Assembly: GCA_964346815.1 (NCBI GenBank)
Contig: CAYFWF010000003.1
Coordinates: forward strand, 316,253 to 380,252
Reading direction: 5' to 3'
Length of the DNA: 64,000 bases
DNA from: CAYFWF01 sp964346815
GTDB lineage: Bacteria; Acidobacteriota; Aminicenantia; Aminicenantales; Aminicenantaceae
In this document: in pieces, positions 17,634 through 27,200 of the stretch
Layout: every line of letters starts with the position of its first letter
Numbering within the stretch: position 1 is the first letter of the stretch
Made by a program: the position numbers and the translations under genes
The notes under the pieces: generated by a model
Seen by the model: the letters and a program-made list of their open reading frames with translations, nothing else
Database searches by the model: none
Told to the model about the DNA's origin: nothing

Positions 17634-17720
17634 GTCATTGCGAATGATCGGAGGGAATGTGGCAATCCATAGTTGCGAGAACCAAAGGGTCGTGGCAATC
17701 CTTTGCTGCGAATGAAATGA
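17634..17720. repeat. REP-like intergenic element
   Basis: Starts with GTCATTGCGA and contains GTGGCAATCC twice with GTTGCGAG between, the pattern of the dispersed 'GTCATTGCGAG..GTGGCAATC' elements of many bacterial genomes. It occupies most of the 325-base gap 17567-17891, which also holds the sigma-54 promoter at 17771. Related to the element at 11684. Confidence 0.4.
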
Positions 17721-17770
17721 AGCAATATTAGAAATGGAAAGCTCCGTCATTTCATTTTGTGCAATGATTC

Positions 17771-17786
17771 TGGCATAAAAATTGCT
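17771..17786 (+). promoter_or_regulatory. Sigma-54 promoter of the GWxTD operon
   Basis: CTGGCA and ATTGCT, GG (17772-17773) and GC (17784-17785) 10 bases apart. Start near 17797, leader of about 95 bases to GTG 17892. No TGTYC-N6-GRACA pair is visible upstream; the REP-like element occupies that place. Confidence 0.6.
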
Positions 17787-17891
17787 GAAACTTTTGGAGC
17801 AGGAATTCTGTTTCAGTATTGAAAATAATGTCTGTAAAGCTTAACTTAGATAGGAGAAGTCGTATATCGGAGATGTAAAGGAGTTTTACAA

Positions 17892-19961
17892 GTGAAGAGA
17901 AAATTATTCTTTTCTATTCTTATCATAATAACAGCCGTGGCCCTGTATGGAGATAAAAAACAAAAGCCTGAGGATCTCCCGTCTGTATACAAAAAGTGGT
18001 TGGAAGAAGAAGTCGTGTATATCATCACACCCAAAGAAAAAGAAGTTTTTTTACAGCTTCAAACAGACAGGGAGAGAGATCTGTTTATGGAAGCATTCTG
18101 GAATCAACGGGATGCACTCTTCAACAGGCCAAAAGGCGAATCCAGGAAAGAGCACTACCGCCGCTTGAATTATGTCAATCATTTCTTCGGCCGAGGAACG
18201 CCAAAGCCTGGATGGAAAACAGATCGGGGACGCACCTACATCGTATTGGGAGAACCAAATGATGTCCAAAAATTTGAAGGCAAATCCCAAACCTACCCCA
18301 CTGAAGTCTGGTTTTACCAGGGCAAGACCGATCTGGGACTTCCTCCGGGTTTCAATCTCGTCTTTTATCAGGAAAGTTTTACTGGAGAATACAGGCTTTA
18401 CAGTCCGGCCAGAGATGGGCCTCAGGCACTGCTGACCAGCTATTACGGAGATCCTATGGATTATCTGGAAGCTTACAGGCAGCTCCGGGAATTTGAGCCT
18501 GATTTGGCCGAAGTCTCGCTTTCTCTCATTCCCGGAGAAGGAAGTGTTTATACTGGTACTGGCCGTCCATCCCTATCATCGGATCTTTTGATCCAGAGAG
18601 TCGAGACTGTTCCTGTGAGACAGATAAAAGACAGATATGCCCAAAAGTTTCTCGAATATAAAGATATCGTCGAAGTAGAGTATTCGACCAATTACATCGA
18701 ATGTGATTCATCGGTCAAGGTGGTCAAAGACCCCTCGGGCATATACTTTGTGCACTATGCCATCGAACCGGAAAGGCTATCCGTTGATTTCTATGAAAAT
18801 AAATACTTCACGACTTTGATCGTAAACGGAACTGTCTCCAATTTGGACGATAAGCTCATCTACCAGTTCGAAAAGAACTTTTCTCTCGATTTTGATGAAG
18901 AAAGACTCAAGAGCATAAGCAGCAAGCCTTTGAGTCTTCGCGACATGTTTCCTCTTATCCCTGGAAATTACAAGCTTTCCATTCTGGTTAAAAATGAAGC
19001 ATCGAAAGAATTCACTTCTCTGGAGAGAACCCTTCTCATTCCTGGAGAAGAAGATGGATTGCAGATGACTTCTCTTATCCTGGGCTATAATGTGAAGAAA
19101 AACGAGGAACAGCAAACCGGCCTCAGGCCTTTCCAAATTGGAGACAATCAGATTTATGTTCTTGCCAACAGGATCTTCGTGAGACAGGACACTTTGGCAG
19201 CCGCTTTTCAGATCCACGGATTGAATCCGTCTTTAAGAATTAATGGAGAGATAAAATTCGTTTTTTTCAAAGGCCAGGAAGAATTCCGTTCCATTGCAAA
19301 GAAAATCTCAGAGTACCCTGACCTGCCCAATATTCTGGAACAATTTTCCCTCAGCGATTTTACTCCGGCCAACTACAGGATTCAAGTTTCGTTATTTATG
19401 GATGACAGAGAAGTCCTCTCTGAGAGTGAATATTTCGATGTCACCTATGCAGAAGCCGTGGTGCGCCCTTGGATTTATTCGAAGGTATTAGCCGAAGTGG
19501 ACGATCCTGTTTATTCATTCATCATAGGCACCCAGCTCTACAACAGCGGCAAAATTGCCGAAGCCCGGGATCGTCTCGAGAAAGCATTCCAGAAAAATCC
19601 GAATTCCATCGATTTTGCTTTAAATTTGGCACGCGTTTATCTGGCTTTGGCTGACTATAAAAGAATCGAACCAATCCTGCTTCCCTTTTTAAACCAGTCC
19701 GAACCACCCCGGTATGAATCGTTTTTTATAATGGGCAAAGCTTACCAGGCTTTAGGCGAGTTCGATAAGTCCATAGACATTTTTAACAAGGCCATTTCCC
19801 ATTATGGATTGAACATCAACCTGTTGAATTCCATCGGTGAATGTTATTTCCAAGTAGGTAACACAGAGGAAGCCCTGGCAGCCTGGGAAAAATCCCTGGA
19901 AATCAACCCGGAACAGCCCGAGATCCAAAGGAATGTCAAGTTGCTGAAGGAGAAAAAATGA
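17892..19961 (+). CDS. GWxTD-domain protein with TPR tail
   Basis: 689 residues starting with GTG after AAGGAG. Signal peptide about 1-20. The GWxTD domain is at about 40-170, with the naming motif as GWKTDRGRTYIVLGEP (about 98-113). A long beta-rich middle follows, then from about 540 tetratricopeptide repeats (AEARDRLEKAFQKNPNS, FDKSIDIFNKAISHYG, EEALAAWEKSLEINPEQP). GWxTD proteins occur in Aminicenantes and Acidobacteria; their function is not known. First gene of a five-gene operon with two more GWxTD proteins; its stop overlaps the next start (ATGA). It probably works in an envelope complex with them. Confidence 0.85.
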   Translation: MKRKLFFSILIIITAVALYGDKKQKPEDLPSVYKKWLEEEVVYIITPKEKEVFLQLQTDRERDLFMEAFWNQRDALFNRPKGESRKEHYRRLNYVNHFFGRGTPKPGWKTDRGRTYIVLGEPNDVQKFEGKSQTYPTEVWFYQGKTDLGLPPGFNLVFYQESFTGEYRLYSPARDGPQALLTSYYGDPMDYLEAYRQLREFEPDLAEVSLSLIPGEGSVYTGTGRPSLSSDLLIQRVETVPVRQIKDRYAQKFLEYKDIVEVEYSTNYIECDSSVKVVKDPSGIYFVHYAIEPERLSVDFYENKYFTTLIVNGTVSNLDDKLIYQFEKNFSLDFDEERLKSISSKPLSLRDMFPLIPGNYKLSILVKNEASKEFTSLERTLLIPGEEDGLQMTSLILGYNVKKNEEQQTGLRPFQIGDNQIYVLANRIFVRQDTLAAAFQIHGLNPSLRINGEIKFVFFKGQEEFRSIAKKISEYPDLPNILEQFSLSDFTPANYRIQVSLFMDDREVLSESEYFDVTYAEAVVRPWIYSKVLAEVDDPVYSFIIGTQLYNSGKIAEARDRLEKAFQKNPNSIDFALNLARVYLALADYKRIEPILLPFLNQSEPPRYESFFIMGKAYQALGEFDKSIDIFNKAISHYGLNINLLNSIGECYFQVGNTEEALAAWEKSLEINPEQPEIQRNVKLLKEKK

Positions 19962-20971
19962 TTATTTCATCGATTTTAAAGAATAGATCCATCATGTCGA
20001 ATATTTGCCTGGCTCTATTTATCTTTCTTTTCGCAGTCTCCTTTCTAATCTTCTTTTCGTCTTCCTGCCGGCTTTACCGGCTGGAGAGGAACCTGGATCC
20101 TGAGAATGCTGAATTTCTTTCCAAAGTCAGGTATATTATCACCAGGAAAGAGAGAAAAATTTTTCTCGAACTCCCTGATTCTGAAAAGGAGGCATTCAGA
20201 GAAGAATTCTGGGAGATCCGTGATCCTGATCCTGAGACCGAGGAGAACGAATTCAAGATGGAATATTTCGACCGGATCGAAACAGCAGATGAAATGTTTG
20301 TGAGTGAGGGGAGACCGGGATGGCTCACTGACAGGGGAAGGATTTACATCCTTTTTGGACCTCCCTTCGAAAGGATTACGTATCCTATGGGAAGCAATCC
20401 CGAGAGCCGCTGTTCGGAAATCTGGTACTATGGAAGTTTTCCGGTTGTATTTGTCGATTCGACATGTACAGGGCAATATAAGCTGGTCACATACGACCTG
20501 ACAGGACTCAGGGATTTGAACCTGATGTACATGCATGAGTTCAGCCGGGCACAGGATCAAGCCCAGCAGACCATCGTAGGCGATAAAGAAGACTTTTTCG
20601 ACTTCGACTGGAAGGTAAAAAAACATGTTATCGACGAGAACAAGGCAGAAGGTATTATCGAGATAGAGATTCCCTATGAAGTCATATGGTTCGACGCCGA
20701 GGGAGATATACTGAAAACGGTTCTGGATGTTCGCCTGGAATTAATGGATTATGAAGGGAAGCTCATCTGGGAATATGAAGAGGCTTATGAAGTTGCGGTC
20801 AAGGATGAAGAACTCAGAGAAAAGAAAGGCAAAAAGTATGCAATCGAAATTCCCTTTATCCTGGGCAAAAGATTGGACAGACTTCGTCAGGGAAAAAACC
20901 TCCTCCATGCAACCGTTACAAACAGGACAGGGAAGGAGAAAGCAGAAAAAGTGATGGAATTCAAGCTGTAG
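19958..20971 (+). CDS. GWxTD-domain protein, probable lipoprotein
   Basis: 337 residues, start overlapping the previous stop by four bases, so translationally coupled. The N-terminal hydrophobic segment ends in FFSSSC, a plausible lipobox with Cys about 36, so it is probably anchored to a membrane. The GWxTD domain follows: LDPENAEFLSKVRYIITRKE, DPDPETEENEF, then the motif GWLTDRGRIYILFGPP (about 116-131). The C-terminal 130 residues are a beta-rich region (FDFDWKVKKHVID..). Sister of the next protein (about half of the residues agree in the first 130). Role unknown, with the operon hinting at an envelope complex. Confidence 0.85.
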   Translation: MIISSILKNRSIMSNICLALFIFLFAVSFLIFFSSSCRLYRLERNLDPENAEFLSKVRYIITRKERKIFLELPDSEKEAFREEFWEIRDPDPETEENEFKMEYFDRIETADEMFVSEGRPGWLTDRGRIYILFGPPFERITYPMGSNPESRCSEIWYYGSFPVVFVDSTCTGQYKLVTYDLTGLRDLNLMYMHEFSRAQDQAQQTIVGDKEDFFDFDWKVKKHVIDENKAEGIIEIEIPYEVIWFDAEGDILKTVLDVRLELMDYEGKLIWEYEEAYEVAVKDEELREKKGKKYAIEIPFILGKRLDRLRQGKNLLHATVTNRTGKEKAEKVMEFKL

Positions 20972-20985
20972 TGCGTATCTCCTTA

Positions 20986-21014
20986 TTGGCAAATAGGTGA
21001 ACATCAATTATAAT
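20986..21014 (+). promoter_or_regulatory. Internal sigma-70-type promoter in the GWxTD operon
   Basis: TTGGCA (20986-20991), 17 bases, then a perfect TATAAT (21009-21014). Start near 21021, ahead of AAGAGG and the ATG at 21034. It would let the last three genes be made without the sigma-54 promoter. Confidence 0.5.
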
Positions 21015-21033
21015 AATCTTTAAGAGGAACTCA

Positions 21034-22092
21034 ATGAAAAAATTCTTGCCATATGTATTGGTTGTGGTATCTATTCTCTCTTTTTTATCCAGCTCATGCA
21101 CCACCAAGCGACTAGAGAGCAGACTCGACCCTGTGAGCGAGGAATTCTACAACAAAGTCAGGTACATCATAACAAGTGAAGAGTCCAAGATTTTTCTGGA
21201 GCTTCCTCCCTCAGCAAGAGCGGAATTTATCGAAGAGTTCTGGAAAAGAAGAGATCCCACTCCGGAGACTGAGGAGAATGAAAACAAGGAAGCCTATTTC
21301 GAAAGGATCGAGGAAGCAAACAGGCTTTTCAGAGGAGGCGGACGTCCGGGCTGGCTCCAGGAAAGGGGCCGTATCTACATACTCTTCGGTCCTCCCAATG
21401 AGCGCCAGACAAATCCGATGGGAGGATGGAATATCGACCCATATGAGGATGCCAGGCAGCAGACCAGCGGCCGCCAGGTAGCCGCCGGCGAAAAACCTTC
21501 TGAGACCTGGATCTATTACAATTTGTTTTCTTCCCTGCAGAGGCCTCAAGTGGTCAGACTCATATTTGTCGACACTTACGGAACGGGCGATTATCAATTG
21601 ATCAGCAATCTGAACGAACTGCTTCCCGGAACCATGGGAATCGAGACTCAATTTGCGCCCAATCTTGCCTATGAGCATGAGTTATCCAAGGAAGAAGCGC
21701 TCCGATCCAAAATCCATCTTCAGAAGCTGTTTTTTGATTTTTCCTGGGAGTTCATAAAAACGAAAAACAGGGAGATCGGCAGCAATCTTTTGATTCAAAT
21801 CGAGTTGCCTTACGACAAGATCATCTACGTGGAAGAAAATGAGATACTCAAAGCTGTCATTGAATTGGACGTTCAGATTAAGGACAAAAATAATGAGACC
21901 GTCTGGCAGTTTGAAGAAGAGTACGATTTGGATTTTCGAGAAGACTTCTTGATTGAGAACAGAGAAGGATCCTTGGCTGTGGAGATTCCGGTCGAGAAGT
22001 GGCTTAAAAAAGGGAATTATTCCGTGCATCTTCGCTTGAAAAATCTGAGCGGAGACCAGGAAATCAAAAAACTTCTTCCCTTAAAAATATAG
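21034..22092 (+). CDS. GWxTD-domain protein, probable lipoprotein
   Basis: 352 residues. The N-terminus MKKFLPYVLVVVSILSFL is followed by SSSC (Cys about 22), a probable lipobox. KVRYIITSEESKIFLELPPS and RDPTPETEENENKEAYFERI match the previous protein closely, but the naming motif has changed from GWxTD to GWLQERGRIYILFGPP, so the T and D positions are not absolutely needed. An insert with GGWNIDPYEDARQQTSG follows. The C-terminal half matches its sister (LFFDFSWEFIKTKN..). It is likely a tandem duplicate of the gene at 19958 with its own promoter. Function not known. Confidence 0.85.
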   Translation: MKKFLPYVLVVVSILSFLSSSCTTKRLESRLDPVSEEFYNKVRYIITSEESKIFLELPPSARAEFIEEFWKRRDPTPETEENENKEAYFERIEEANRLFRGGGRPGWLQERGRIYILFGPPNERQTNPMGGWNIDPYEDARQQTSGRQVAAGEKPSETWIYYNLFSSLQRPQVVRLIFVDTYGTGDYQLISNLNELLPGTMGIETQFAPNLAYEHELSKEEALRSKIHLQKLFFDFSWEFIKTKNREIGSNLLIQIELPYDKIIYVEENEILKAVIELDVQIKDKNNETVWQFEEEYDLDFREDFLIENREGSLAVEIPVEKWLKKGNYSVHLRLKNLSGDQEIKKLLPLKI

Positions 22093-22146
22093 ATTTTCGG
22101 CATAAAAAATTTTATCAGTTATCGACGAAAGGAGTTCTTCAGGAAA

Positions 22147-23184
22147 ATGATGAGATTATTCAAAATGTTTAGTGTCGTTTTTATATCGATTATACTTTTC
22201 TTTCCTTTGACCATCCGAGGTCAGCAAGCCGAAGAAGAAGTTGCTAAAATCCCCAAGGAAGTGGAAAAAGTGATGGAAGCAAATTTACCTGCCCGTGAAC
22301 CAAAATTGGATATACCTCTCTCTTATGTGAAAACCCTGTATTTCCCTTATCAGAGCGATTATTATGCGGTTTTTTTCATAAAGACCAAGAATAAAGACCT
22401 GGGATATGCGGCTCCTTTTTTTGAAGGAAAAAAGAAGGAAACCCAACAACAGGAAAAGCAGGAAGCGCAAATTCAAGAGGAAGAACGCATTTTTTCCTGC
22501 AATGCTGATTTTTTCTTCAGGATCTACTCTTTAACGGAGAACGGCCAACTCAAGGACATACACAAGGAAATTTACCTGCCCTACGCTGATCAGGTGAGTT
22601 CAAAAGACTACCATCCTGATGAAGAAAATGTCTATTCGTTCGGGACCATATTTCCTCCAGGTCGTTATCTTCTGAGTGCAGCTGCGGCCAGCCTGGATTT
22701 AACCAGAATCGGAGTGATCTATCGGGAATTTTATCTACCCGTTCCATCTGATTTCGAGAAAAATTTGAACCTCACTCCATTATTTTTTGTCAAAAGCTTG
22801 AAGAGGATGCCAGCACCTGATTCTGCGATCACTCTGTACAAAAACCTGTTCCATTATGCCACCTTAGAGATCGAGCCGTATTTCAGTCATGAGTTCAGCC
22901 TTCAAGAAAAATTGGATATTCTATATTTTATTCTCGGTCTCGATCCAGGTCCAGATGGAAAATTCAAGTTTGAAGTCAGTTATACCTACAAGAAAGGTGA
23001 CGAAGAAGTGGTGAAATTTGAGCCGAGGGTAGAGAATGTCCCAGCTCCTATCGTGAGTGTGCCATTGGGCCTTTCTTTCGAAGAAAAAAAGCTGGAACCC
23101 GGAGAGTACATCCTTGAAATATCCATAAAAGATCAAAATAGTAAAAAGGAAGGTCTGGAAACCATCGGTTTTATGGTGAAATAG
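22147..23184 (+). CDS. Exported protein of unknown function, GWxTD operon
   Basis: 345 residues with a signal peptide to about residue 25 (FFPLTIRGQQ). No family recognised. There is a Glu/Lys-rich start (EEEVAKIPKEVEKVMEAN), a Gln/Glu-rich coiled insert at about 95-115 (KKKETQQQEKQEAQIQEEER) and an otherwise beta-rich sequence (AVFFIKTKNKDLGYAAPFF, YLLSAAAASLDLTRIGVIY, LEPGEYILEISIKDQN). Aromatic and charged strands resemble the C-terminal half of the GWxTD proteins. AAAGGAG lies upstream. Placed between a GWxTD protein and a TPR protein in the same direction with a 54-base gap, so probably a partner in the same periplasmic assembly. Confidence 0.75.
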   Translation: MMRLFKMFSVVFISIILFFPLTIRGQQAEEEVAKIPKEVEKVMEANLPAREPKLDIPLSYVKTLYFPYQSDYYAVFFIKTKNKDLGYAAPFFEGKKKETQQQEKQEAQIQEEERIFSCNADFFFRIYSLTENGQLKDIHKEIYLPYADQVSSKDYHPDEENVYSFGTIFPPGRYLLSAAAASLDLTRIGVIYREFYLPVPSDFEKNLNLTPLFFVKSLKRMPAPDSAITLYKNLFHYATLEIEPYFSHEFSLQEKLDILYFILGLDPGPDGKFKFEVSYTYKKGDEEVVKFEPRVENVPAPIVSVPLGLSFEEKKLEPGEYILEISIKDQNSKKEGLETIGFMVK

Positions 23185-23193
23185 GAGGGTGTG

Positions 23194-24186
23194 ATGACTT
23201 CTATCTTGAGGAGAAGATGTTTGAATCTGGGCCTCCTGCTGCTGTTTGTTTTATCACTTTCCATAACCTTGGTTTTGGCTCAGGAACAAACAGGAAAGGG
23301 GAGAATCAGCGGAACTGTTGTGGATGAGAAAGGGCAGCCTGTGGAGGGAGCCACAATCATTGTCGAAAGCATGAAAACCGAGACAAAATTTCAAGGCACC
23401 TCTGATGAATCGGGACATTTTGCCGTAGCAGGCATGGGAACAGGCCTTTGGAGAATTACAGCGTCCAAAAAGGGATATACCAGCTCTTCCGTCAATATGA
23501 ATGTCCGCCAGCTCACGAGAAATCCTCCTATCACTTTTACCCTGAAAAAAATGACCGGCTTTGCCGCCTTGATGGAAGACGAGGAGTCATTCCAGTTGTT
23601 CGATAAAGGGAATCTTCTGATGGAGGAAGAAAAGTATGATCAGGCACTCGAGGTATTCGAGGAATTCGAGACAAAATACCCCCAGATTTATCAGGTTCAT
23701 CTCAACATCGGAAACTGCTACCTCAATAAGGGCGAACTGGATAAGGCAGAGGAAGAGTTTCAACTTGTCCTGGATAAAACCCTGGAGATGCACGGCGACT
23801 ATAAGTCAGATCCTGCCACTTCCCTGCGTGCTTTTACAGGACTCGGAGAGCTTTACCTCCAGAAGGAAGATTTTGAAAAAGGACAGGAATATTTCGCCAA
23901 GGCTCTGGAAATTTCTCCAGAAGATGAAGTGGCGGCCTATAATGTGGGCCAGATTTTTTTTTCCAACCAAAGGCCCGATGAGGCGATCAAATACTACAAG
24001 CTGGCCATCCAGATCAAAGAGGACTGGTCAAAGCCTTATTTAAGGCTTGGGTATGCGTATTTGAATAAAGGCGATTACGATGCGGCTTTGGAATATTTGA
24101 ACAAGTTTGTGGAGATGGATCCAGAAAATCCCGAAGTCCCCAAGACAAGGAACATGATCGCTGCGATAGAGAAGATTAAAAAATAA
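23194..24186 (+). CDS. Exported carboxypeptidase-regulatory and TPR protein
   Basis: 330 residues from ATG 23194 (AGGAGG upstream). Signal peptide to about residue 30 (TLVLAQ). Residues 35-115 form a carboxypeptidase-regulatory-like beta-sandwich (GRISGTVVDEKGQPVEGATI). Residues 130-330 form about five TPR units (DQALEVFEEFETKYPQIYQ, GELDKAEEEFQLVLDKTLE, DFEKGQEYFAKALEISPED, PDEAIKYYKLAIQIKED, DYDAALEYLNKFVEMDPEN). Such proteins act as periplasmic scaffolds. It is the last gene of the operon, nine bases after the previous stop and followed by a strong terminator. Confidence 0.87.
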   Translation: MTSILRRRCLNLGLLLLFVLSLSITLVLAQEQTGKGRISGTVVDEKGQPVEGATIIVESMKTETKFQGTSDESGHFAVAGMGTGLWRITASKKGYTSSSVNMNVRQLTRNPPITFTLKKMTGFAALMEDEESFQLFDKGNLLMEEEKYDQALEVFEEFETKYPQIYQVHLNIGNCYLNKGELDKAEEEFQLVLDKTLEMHGDYKSDPATSLRAFTGLGELYLQKEDFEKGQEYFAKALEISPEDEVAAYNVGQIFFSNQRPDEAIKYYKLAIQIKEDWSKPYLRLGYAYLNKGDYDAALEYLNKFVEMDPENPEVPKTRNMIAAIEKIKK

Positions 24187-24210
24187 TTCGGTAAAAAAGG
24201 GATAAAATGA

Positions 24211-24246
24211 AAAAAAGCCCCTCCCGCAATTTGCGGGAGGGGCTTT
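24211..24246. terminator. Bidirectional rho-independent terminator
   Basis: GCCCCTCCCGC and GCGGGAGGGGC form an 11-bp GC-only stem with a short loop, flanked by a run of A before and TTTT after. It works in both directions: it ends the GWxTD operon on plus and the TonB receptor gene on minus. Confidence 0.9.
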
Positions 24247-24293
24247 TGTATATCTGCTCCAGCTTTGTACTTCTGCTCGAGTTTGAATCTTTC

Positions 24294-27200
24294 TTAGAAG
24301 GAGAACCTGGCGCTTAACTTGATGGTCCGGATACCTGATACAGAACTGATGACTTTGTAGCTGCTTTCAAGGTATTTGGTACCACTCTGGTCGAAGCCTT
24401 GAGCGTCGGGATACCAGCGGTAAACATCATCCCTGTCGACATTGACATCTGACCAGCCCAACACGTTCATGGCATCGACATAGAATCCCAGTGTTCCGAA
24501 TTCTCCAAGCATGAATTCTTTTTCGAGCCTTAAATCAAGGGTATTCCAGTCTCTGTTCTGTCTTTCATCTCGTGGCTCGATGTAGACACCGTAGCCAGTC
24601 CTGTATGCATCGTTTGCACTGCACCAGTCAGAGTCAGGATAGATGGTGGCATATCTGCCCCAGGGAGAACCGGTCATGAACTGGTAGTAGGCACTGAGGA
24701 AAAAGCGGTAGGGGAGCTGAGCCGTACCCATCAGCTTGATCTGGAGAGGCCTGTCTATACCCTGTCTGCCAAAGCGGTTGACGAAGTAGTTGGGAGAATC
24801 GCCGGCACCTGACCAGCCCCAGCTCTCGCCGTACCATCCGCCTACGTTGCCGTAAGCCTTGCTGTAGACCACAGAACCATTGAGCTGCCAGCCGTCCGCC
24901 ATACGTTTGTTGAAGATGAGCTCAAAGGCCCAGTATTTTCTCTCCAACTCCTTGATGTTAGTGAGTCGATAGAATGTCTGCGGGGAATCGTTGGTGAGGA
25001 CATAAAAGGTCACATCCCGGTCGGGATAATCATCGGTTCCTGGAATTGTGGTTTGATAGGGAATCCAGTATTTCTTAGCTCCGGCCTGGTCCATGTGATA
25101 CCACCATTCATCAGTATCAGGCGCATACCTGCCATCTTCCATAATGTTGTCTTTCCATTTGTAGATGTAGTTCACCCCAACTGAAAAATTCCTAAAAACT
25201 TCCTGCCACACTCCGAAAGTCAGCTCATTGTTGATGGGAGATTTTGTGTCGGGATCCAGACGCTTTTTAGCGAAATTGAAATCCATACCTCTGTAATCAT
25301 AGCGAGGCAGATAAAAATGGTCATCCACAGTTATCGCCTCCCATGGCTCGGCGGTTTCTCCCAGGAAGGGTGGTGCCGAATCTTCATAGTAAGCTCCGAA
25401 GGAACGGGGATAGAAAGGATGAAGAGTGGAAAAGTACTGGAGCATCAGGTATTCGGTGTAACGGGAGAAAGATGCTTTAACGGCTGTCTTTCCATCGCCA
25501 AATACGTCATAGGTCAAACCGAATCTTGGAGAAAAGGAATTCCACACGATGATGTCTTTCCATTCAGGTGAGGTATCCTCCGCATAAGGGTTGAGACCTT
25601 CAGGGAAATTGTCAGGATACCTTGAAGCGACATCGGGCTTGATCAGGTTTTCACCGATCCAATAGGCAAGATCACTCGCCGACTGAGCTTTGGTCACTTC
25701 TGGCTTCCAGCCGGTGGACCGGTCATATCTGATTCCCAAGTTTATGGTGAGTCTTTCACCGAAGGTTGCCGAATCCTGGATATAGGCACCGATTCTGTTG
25801 CCCTTGTCTTTGATATGGGTAGAGCCTGATTCCGGTCCGCAGATGTAGGTAAAAAAGTATCCGTCGTTCAGCACTCCGTCGCCGCCCCTGTCATAGCTGT
25901 AGTAGTAGCCGCCAGGATTGCGCTGATCAAAATAGTAGCCCGATGGATTTGGTCGCCACCAGTCCCAGTCGCCATAGGCATCTTCGAACTCTACGCCTCC
26001 CTTGAATTCGTGGTTGCCTCCCAGGAAGTTGTCCTGGAACCGGGTGAAATAGGCTCCCACCTGGAATCTCTTCCTCAGATAGGTTTCGTTGAACCGGGCA
26101 TTGGTAAGTGAGCCATAAAGGTCTCCCTGCTCATATAAGCGGGGCAGGTCCTGAACAGTCTCCTGCATAGGGAGAGGGAACCAGCGATGGACATAGCTTC
26201 CTCTGATATCGAAGAAGGTGTTCTGGTCGAGAACATAACTCAGGACTCCGGTGCCGGTGTAGTCTTTTTCATGGTCCCAGATTCTGGTTGCCTGGAAAAT
26301 GGTCCTCGAGCCGGGCTGTTCGTACATAGGGCGGTAGCGGTCCACATAATTGAACATGCCCATCAGCTTGAGGTTGGTGGTGAGCTGTCCTGTGAGCTTG
26401 ATGAATCCCAACATCTCTTTGTGATTCCAGTCATAGCTCTCATGGCTTACACCACGAATATCTGTAAACGGGATGAAGTTGGTCAACTGGTCTGTTTGGA
26501 TATAGCGGGCATTGGAGAAAAACCAGAGCTTATCCGTAATAATCGGACCTCCTAACGTTGCCGAGCCATCGAAATTCAACTTGTCAACAGTTGGTTTTGA
26601 TACCTCGAAGGCCGAGATTTCCTCTTCCCTCCAAAGGTGCTGATTCATCCCTTCACTGGTGTAATAAACCACCGCTCCTCCTGAGAACTGGTTTCCTCCA
26701 GAACGGGTCACCACATTGATGTAAGCCCCATCCGTATATCCCACTGAAGCGGGATGACCGGCTGTGACCAGCTCCACTTCGTCCATCACATCGAAATTGA
26801 TGTTGGTCAGAGGATACATGACCACTGGATCGTTCATGTTGACACCGTCGAAGGCATAGGTGTTGCTCCGGACAGTGCCACCATGGATAGAGGATGTTCT
26901 CCTGTATGTGACATTTTCTGAAATGGCTCCTGGAGCAGCATTCACGATGTCGTACAAATCTCTTGCCATGGGGATGTTCTTCAATAGGTCCTTATCCATG
27001 ACTACAGAGATTTTGGACTGCTCCACGTCCACCACAGGTGAAGCCGCAGTCACCGTGATTTGCTCTTCCAGAGCTGTGACCTCCATGATGATATCGATGG
27101 TGACCGCCATTCCGACCCGGACAATCACTTCCTCTCTTACGAAAGTCTTGAAACCAGGAAGTTCAGCCGTGATTGTATAACGGCCGACCGGAAGGGCAGG

